DNA of 64,000 nt from Paulownia fortunei (taxonomy: Eukaryota > Streptophyta > Magnoliopsida > Lamiales > Paulowniaceae), in the NCBI GenBank assembly GCA_019321725.1, contig CM033109.1, forward strand, positions 10,323,993 to 10,387,992. Direction: 5' to 3'. Made by a program: the position numbers and the translations under genes. Of the stretch, positions 58,926 through 64,000 are shown in pieces. Under the pieces are notes generated by a model. It was given only the letters and a program-made list of their open reading frames with translations. It was not told the DNA's origin and searched no databases. Positions within the stretch are counted from its first letter, which is position 1. The number at the start of each line of letters is the position of its first letter.

Positions 58926-59220
58926 AAGACCACTCTCTTTTCTCATATTCTCTCTATGTTTCTCTTGGACCATCACCAAAGAGAATTTTTTCAATGGTTT
59001 AAGGTGTGGAATATTTGTATATAGCTCCGATAGCAAATCATAAGGGTGAAAAGGATCCATTGTAGTATTTGGTACGAGGGTTTGTAGGCGAGTCACTAAT
59101 TCGGTGTGAATCGAAAATCTTCCTCTACTAAAGATAAAATTGATTCACTTTTTCCTACTAATGTGCACATTAATTTCTTACAATAATGAGAACATTAATT
59201 TTCTATAGTGGTATCAGAGT
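58926..59220 (+). mobile_element. Copia 5' LTR stub with primer-binding site
   Basis: TGGTATCAGAGT at 59209-59220 is an almost perfect tRNA-iMet primer site (11 of 12 bases of TGGTATCAGAGC). The sequence before it (about 58930-59208, ending ATTTTCTATAG) would be the end of a copia LTR. No gag follows: the sequence turns into another LTR-like block at about 59305. The left limit is uncertain because it borders the BURP fragment. Confidence 0.65.
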
Positions 59221-59304
59221 CAATAAGGCTTGATCTCGCCGTTTTGATTGATCGAATGCTTGAATTTTTTTTATTCTTCATAATTGAAATTTTCTAAAGT
59301 GTGT

Positions 59305-60783
59305 TGTATGCACCGACGAACTGGCAAGTGTACTAGTTGCAAGTAATAAGTGTGTGAGGTGTGGGTTGTCTGTCAAGGAAGTGTGTGAGGTGTGGGTTGT
59401 CTGTCAAGGAAGTGTGTATTCAAGTACTACTTTATGATACTCTATTTATATTTAACCAATAAAAATTGCGAGAGTGTCTAAAACTATATAAAAATGTAAG
59501 ATCGAAAACCAAGAATTTCACGAAATCGAAATTAAGGAAGAATGAGTTAAGGCTAGGTTGCAAATCTACTTCATTAAGAATTTAAACTAATAATGGTTAG
59601 GAACAGTACTTGAATTAGTTGACAATGGAAATTTCAGTTGTACACGGTATTCTCTCTCAAGATACACTAATCTTACTTGTAACTGGCCACCTATTATATC
59701 CCTATGTTGTTTAATCTAAATAAAGGTACATTAAACTATATGAATTCCACTAGCTTTCAACAAATCAAGTTATGTCTATCACTATTACATGTACCAATTC
59801 ATACATCTCTATATAAACTAGTCTATATCATACATTATACGAGCATTATTGCAACACTACCTCTCGGTCTCAATCACAACAACAAAGATCAATTCAAAAC
59901 TGACCAAACTTTGGAAAGCATTAAGAACATAATATATGCTCATTACAATTTAAACAACATTCTAACCATAATCAAATTATCAATTTATAAATCCATAATT
60001 TGGCTTTCCAAGCCTTGACGAAAATGAAGTTTGGCTCATATTAAAATGATCAAACCATATTTTGTTCATCAACATCATGGATCTTCACAATTTCAACAAG
60101 CTAAACCAAATTAGAAGAAAATTACAACCTAAGCTCTTAAAGTTAATATCCAAGTTTGAATTCTTCAATTCTTCATCTAATCCTTCAAGCCCAATGCAGA
60201 TTCCTCCTCCTCTTGATGTCCATTTTTACTTTCTTAAATGAGTATGTGGAATTGTTTATGGAGTGCATGCAGAGAAATGTGTGAAAAGTATGTGTTATAT
60301 GAAGATGATGAGAGAATATCTATTGTATATAATGAATAGCAGTGCGATAGATGTGTAAAGTGTGTGAGAATAATAAGATATTATGCCAAAAAACTATGAT
60401 ATCAAGCCACTTTCACATCCTCAAGCAAAGGAATGAATTCTATTATATGATGTCGCGTAGCAGCACAAGAATTGGCGTCGCGGAGCCAAACATAATATTC
60501 GGCTCTAATTTCCTTTCGATAACTGGCGCTGCAACACTTAACGTTTTCTTCTGATGTTGTCGTGGTGCTAGCACCTGATTTGGGGCTATGACGTGAAAGT
60601 TTATTGAAGCCCTTTACCATTTCCTTTTGATTGCATCACCACAGAAGTTAAGGGCCACGACGTAAGTTTCATCCCTTTTGGTGTTGTGGCGTGACAATAT
60701 GGTGTCATGATGCAAAACACACTATTTTGAATCCATAATTGGCACTGTGGTGCTAGTCTAGGGCTGCAATACGAGATGGCTTT
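59305..60783 (-). repeat. Probable Athila-type LTR remnant (minus strand)
   Basis: The left end GTATGCACCGACGAACTGGC followed by AAGTGTACTAGTTGCAAGTAATAAG parallels the end of the Athila-family LTR at 7800 (GAAAGCAAGTGCACGTTATTG then TTACAAGTAATAAAATG). A GC-richer section with GGCGCTGCAAC and GTGGTGCTAG words at 60470-60770 corresponds in position to the CCTAGG-motif section of that family. Its U3 end seems to be cut by the plus-strand LTR starting at 60784. Open frames at 59704-60018 and 60351-60554 lie within it and are not genes. Confidence 0.55.
59350..59411. repeat. Two perfect 31-base tandem copies
   Basis: The unit GTGTGTGAGGTGTGGGTTGT followed by CTGTCAAGGAA occurs twice without a mismatch (59350-59380, 59381-59411), followed by GTGTGT of a third start. 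Perfect identity in otherwise decayed sequence points to a recent slippage or unequal-exchange event. Confidence 0.93.
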
Positions 60784-62384
60784 TGATGAGTAGATTTTAT
60801 ACCCGTTAATTAAGTACCATTTGCTTAACTTTTTGATTAGTTTTTGAGTGTTTATGTTACTTTTTAATAGTTCAAAATATTGTAGGTAATAGCAAAATGT
60901 GAAAAAAATAGAAACAAAGATAAAACTTGGTTAAAATTTAGAATAATCTGTTTTTTGGTGCTATTAAGGGAGTGTTCGTATTTCAATCATAACTCGTTCT
61001 CCAATATCATTTTGACTTGTTTCTTGAACCATTAGAAATTCAAGAGATATGTCTATAACTTCTATGTTTATCACAAAATTCATTTTGTTTGATTTTAATG
61101 AGAAAAATCAGGTTAAAAAGTCTGCACTTGACTGAATTTTTTTGGTTTGACACAACTAAGTATTTCAAGCATAATTCTTTCAACAAATTTTATATTGAGT
61201 TGATTCAAGCATCTATCGAAAGACAAGACATAGAGCTATGATTCATATTAAGACACAAAAAGCCAATTTAACCTAAAGATAGTGAAACAGCAGTTGATCT
61301 TGGACAACAATAGCAGTGCCTAGGCGCTGCAATGACTATCTAAGATAGAATGTGCAGCGCCTAGGCATTGCAAATTGGCACCTAGGCACTGTCGGCGGAA
61401 AAGTAATGTCAAAATGGGCATTTTGTCCTCTTTAGGGCATCTCCCATCTGATTTTTAACATCACAAGAGCCTCCAATTCAAATTTCAAGAGAGGGAGCGA
61501 AGGAGAGAAGAGAAAACAAGGCAAGAAGGACGAAGAAAGAAGCAAAGAAGAGGAAAGATTTCTTCCAAGAATTGAGAAGAAGACATATACAAGGGAAGAA
61601 ACTCATCCTACTTTTAAGTTTAATTTCATTATCCTCTTTCTCTCATTTATTATGTTCATGGATATTGTTAAGTTATTATTCATTTTTACCATCATGAAGT
61701 AATTTATTTTTTTAGGGTTGTGATATAATCTAATTATGATGTTTTGAATATTTGTATCAATTCAATTCTTGATTTAATTTTCAAGTTGTGTTTTTTACAT
61801 TGTTCTTAATGCTTTTAATTACTTGGCCACTAAATAAATGATTTATTAATCATATTGACCCCAAGAGATGATATATGTATCTAGTTCTATGTGTAGAAAA
61901 TTATAAATTACATATGAGATAGAAATATACTTACATGGTTTATGTAGTCTTGTGTGAGATCCATAAAACCTAATAAATTATTGATTGTGATAATTCACAT
62001 AGGAATATAATGGGTTAGCAATTGATGATATTTTCATTAGACTTGGAAGAGACCAGTGGATAATTTAGGGATTCTTGACTATTACTTGGGAATTAAATTA
62101 AAATTTATGAGATAAATTATTCAATTTGGATTAATTATAATGAAATCATAACCTTAGGCTTTTTAGTTGTTGAATTTCATCTTTAATTGCTTTTTATTAT
62201 TAGTTTAGTTTAATAAAATTTAGTTTGTAATCATCGACACATTCTAGTGTTTATTCAAATAAAATTAGAATTAATATAATTTCGGTACTTAATAATTCAA
62301 TAGTTCTTGTGGGAATGATACTCTACTCATCATTTTATTACTTATAATGATAACAAGCACTTGCGTTCATAAATTTTCGCAACA
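60784..62384 (+). mobile_element. 5' LTR of an Athila-type element
   Basis: Begins TGATGAGTAGATTTTATACC and ends TTTTCGCAACA (1601 bases, TG...CA). Homologous to 11068-12360 and, inverted, to 7800-9047, but about 300 bases longer because of an extra segment at about 60880-61300. Several CCTAGG-centred motifs lie at 61318-61395. The adjoining primer-binding site shows this is a 5' LTR. Confidence 0.9.
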
Positions 62385-62390
62385 AACTTT

Positions 62391-62408
62391 TAGTGTCGTT
62401 GCCGGAGA
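62391..62408 (+). other. Primer-binding site, tRNA-Asp type
   Basis: TAGTGTCGTTGCCGGAGA lies six bases after the LTR end. It matches TGGCGCCGTTGCCGGGGA, the complement of the tRNA-Asp 3' end used by Athila elements, at 14 of 18 positions; all four differences are G-to-A or C-to-T, as expected from decay of methylated cytosines. Confidence 0.85.
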
Positions 62409-62616
62409 TTGTTTGTTTTGTTCATAATCAAATTTTGTTTTGTTTTAATTAAAAATTTTCTTGTATATATATATATATATGTATTTCATTTCTCTTATTT
62501 TTATTTTTATTTCATTGTTTAAGTATGTCCTTGTTTATAATCGCAGGTATTTTCTTGTGTGTATGATATGAGCATAAAATAATAGATGAGATGGCATATA
62601 ATTCATACTATTGGTC
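62409..62616 (+). pseudogene. Athila leader and gag start, interrupted by a Tekay LTR
   Basis: A T-rich leader with a TA run (62467-62481) is followed by ATG at 62591 reading MAYNSYYW, a plausible Athila gag start. After only nine codons it runs into the Tekay-type LTR at 62617. The reading is short, so gag identity rests mainly on position after the LTR and primer site. Confidence 0.55.
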
Positions 62617-64000
62617 TGTGATACCCGAGCCTCTTACTACTCACATGGCCAAATATGATTCATGCATTACATGTCAATTTTATGTGTTATTTGTATTTTT
62701 ATTGACATTGCATAATTTATTTTATTTTATACGACATTCTTGAATATTAAACTTAATTCTGGAGCTCTTGCACAGTATTAGTTATTGAATTTCTTAATCT
62801 AAGTAGTTGATTTTATATTGAAATAAGAAGAAAATAAGGTGGATCAATATTAGATATAGATAGGATATATAGGTTATAATTTTGGAAGTGCTAAAAGTGT
62901 TACTAGAAACCTTATACGGTTTAATTTGATTTGATCAAGTTATTTCAAAAGTATATATTTATAAATTAGCATACTTGGAATATTGGACATGATATAATAT
63001 GATTTAAGTGTCATATTACAATGCCCATATGTGCATATGATTTTAGAAATGCAAACTAGATAATTCTTTAAGAATCGGATGCAAATCGGTTTGGAGATCG
63101 AATGAACGGACATAGGAATTACCTATAGGAATGAATGGTGATTAAGATAGGTTGCAACCAAATAAAAATAGGTGATACGCACAAGATTAGGGCTGCAAGA
63201 TAAGGGAGAAAATCAGATTTGCCATTTACTTGCCACCTCATGCTTTCTTATTAAGCTTAAGCTAACATCTCAAGCTAACACCTCAAACCCTTCACCCTTA
63301 AGCAATGACCAGACCCTCATTTCAGCCATTTTTATCTTCCAAACACACACCTTAAGGTCTCCAAGTGATCCAAATTGATTCCAAGTTGAAATAAAAGCAA
63401 GAAAAGCAAAGGAGAAGTGATTACCATCAAGTTAACCTCAAAATCTGCATAGGTAACACTTATCTACGGTTTTGCCTTTGGTTTTCAGATTATTATGAAT
63501 GGTTTTATTGTTTATTAAGCTTTAAATATCTCTTATAAAAGTTTAGGAAGTTTTTAGTTAGACTTTGGCGCACAAAGAAAGGGTTTTTGATGACAAACAC
63601 TTAATAGGAAATACTTGTGGCAGAAACTGTCATCTTATTGTTTTCTTGTGTTTTAGGCTTCAAAAGTGTATGGTATGTTGAATAAAACCTATAATTATTA
63701 CCATTTACATGAACATATATGAGTTAAGAGTATTGGAATGAAGTTTTATCAGTTAGAAATTGAAATAGAGAATGATATTGGAGAAACACTCAAACTGCCA
63801 AAATAGCAAAATCTGTTTTGGTGTGCTGTGAAGGAAACTGAATTAAGGGAGCTAAATCCATTATTTTTGGTAATATTATGACCTATTTATATCCTTATAT
63901 ATGTTATCTAAGTATGGTGAAAATTTTGGAGTGATTGAATATACTTAATGGTGTCAAAACCATTAATGTCATGAAGTGTGCAAAACTGTCACGGTAGGAA
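62617..64000 (+). mobile_element. Tekay/Del-type LTR, plus strand, cut by the window edge
   Basis: Begins TGTGATACCCGAGCCTC and is the reverse complement of about 3619 down to 2277 of the first LTR (for example CGACATTCTTGAATATTAAA and GATATATAGGTTATAATTTT in plus sense here). It runs to the end of the window at GTCACGGTAGGAA, which matches TTCCTACCGTGAT at 2277. Whether it is a 5' LTR of a full element or a solo LTR cannot be told. It interrupts the Athila gag start. The open frame at 63172-63378 has its equivalent nowhere and is not a gene. Confidence 0.9.

Noticed and set aside
1..64000. A novel multi-gene functional system
   Set aside because: Both strands were read through; apart from one intact BURP gene and one dead reductase gene, coding content belongs to known retrotransposon and MULE families or is unrecognisable and decayed.

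Overview
The window reads as an AT-rich, repeat-dominated stretch of a flowering-plant nuclear genome, probably a eudicot; the species cannot be fixed from sequence alone. The grounds are plant-specific gene families (a BURP-domain protein and a DFR/vestitone-reductase-type SDR with introns), Ty3/gypsy lineages known from plants (Athila, Tekay/Del, Tat/Retand), tRNA-iMet and tRNA-Asp primer-binding sites, and Mutator-like DNA transposons. I see no prokaryotic genes, CRISPR array, rRNA or tRNA gene.

Layout. 1-420: Ty1/copia integrase fragment (-). 546-4018: 3' LTR plus polyprotein tail of a Tekay/Del-type gypsy element (-), joined to an Athila protease piece (-, 4019-4361), which meets head-to-head an Athila element (+, 4362-12360: RT, RNase H, integrase, env-like ORF, 3' LTR). 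An Athila-family solo LTR (7800-9047, 5-bp duplication TTGGC) is nested inside it. 12361-13604: Tat/Retand integrase relic (-). 13605-21436: copia element (-) with long LTRs and a GC-rich leader. 21437-27857: decayed sequence with copia RT and Athila gag relics and an Athila-type LTR. 27858-32857: second copia element (-) whose central gag segment is inverted. 33016-37158: decayed DFR-like gene (-), with a 1.87-kb Mutator-like element inserted exactly at an intron-exon border. 37396-43124: third copia element (+), itself carrying an LTR insertion. 43619-46107: solo Tekay LTR with duplication AGAGG. 47226-48353: long inverted-repeat element. 48960-51203: decayed autonomous MULE transposase (-).

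The only intact host gene is at 52468-53460 (+), a single-exon BURP protein of the polygalacturonase-1 beta-like type with a TATA box and signal peptide. One cysteine of its four CH motifs is replaced by arginine. Downstream lie a decayed tandem duplication (about 54960-58745) and a short broken copy of the same BURP gene (58775-58920). The window then returns to repeats: a copia LTR/PBS stub, an Athila-type LTR remnant (-), and an Athila 5' LTR with tRNA-Asp PBS (60784-62408). The start of that element's gag is interrupted by another Tekay LTR (62617-64000, +), inverted relative to the one at the left edge.

Nothing here looks like a new functional system. What deserves attention is the structural history (nested insertions with readable target duplications, two internal inversions in retroelements, a MULE landing on a splice acceptor) and the BURP gene with its broken neighbour copy.
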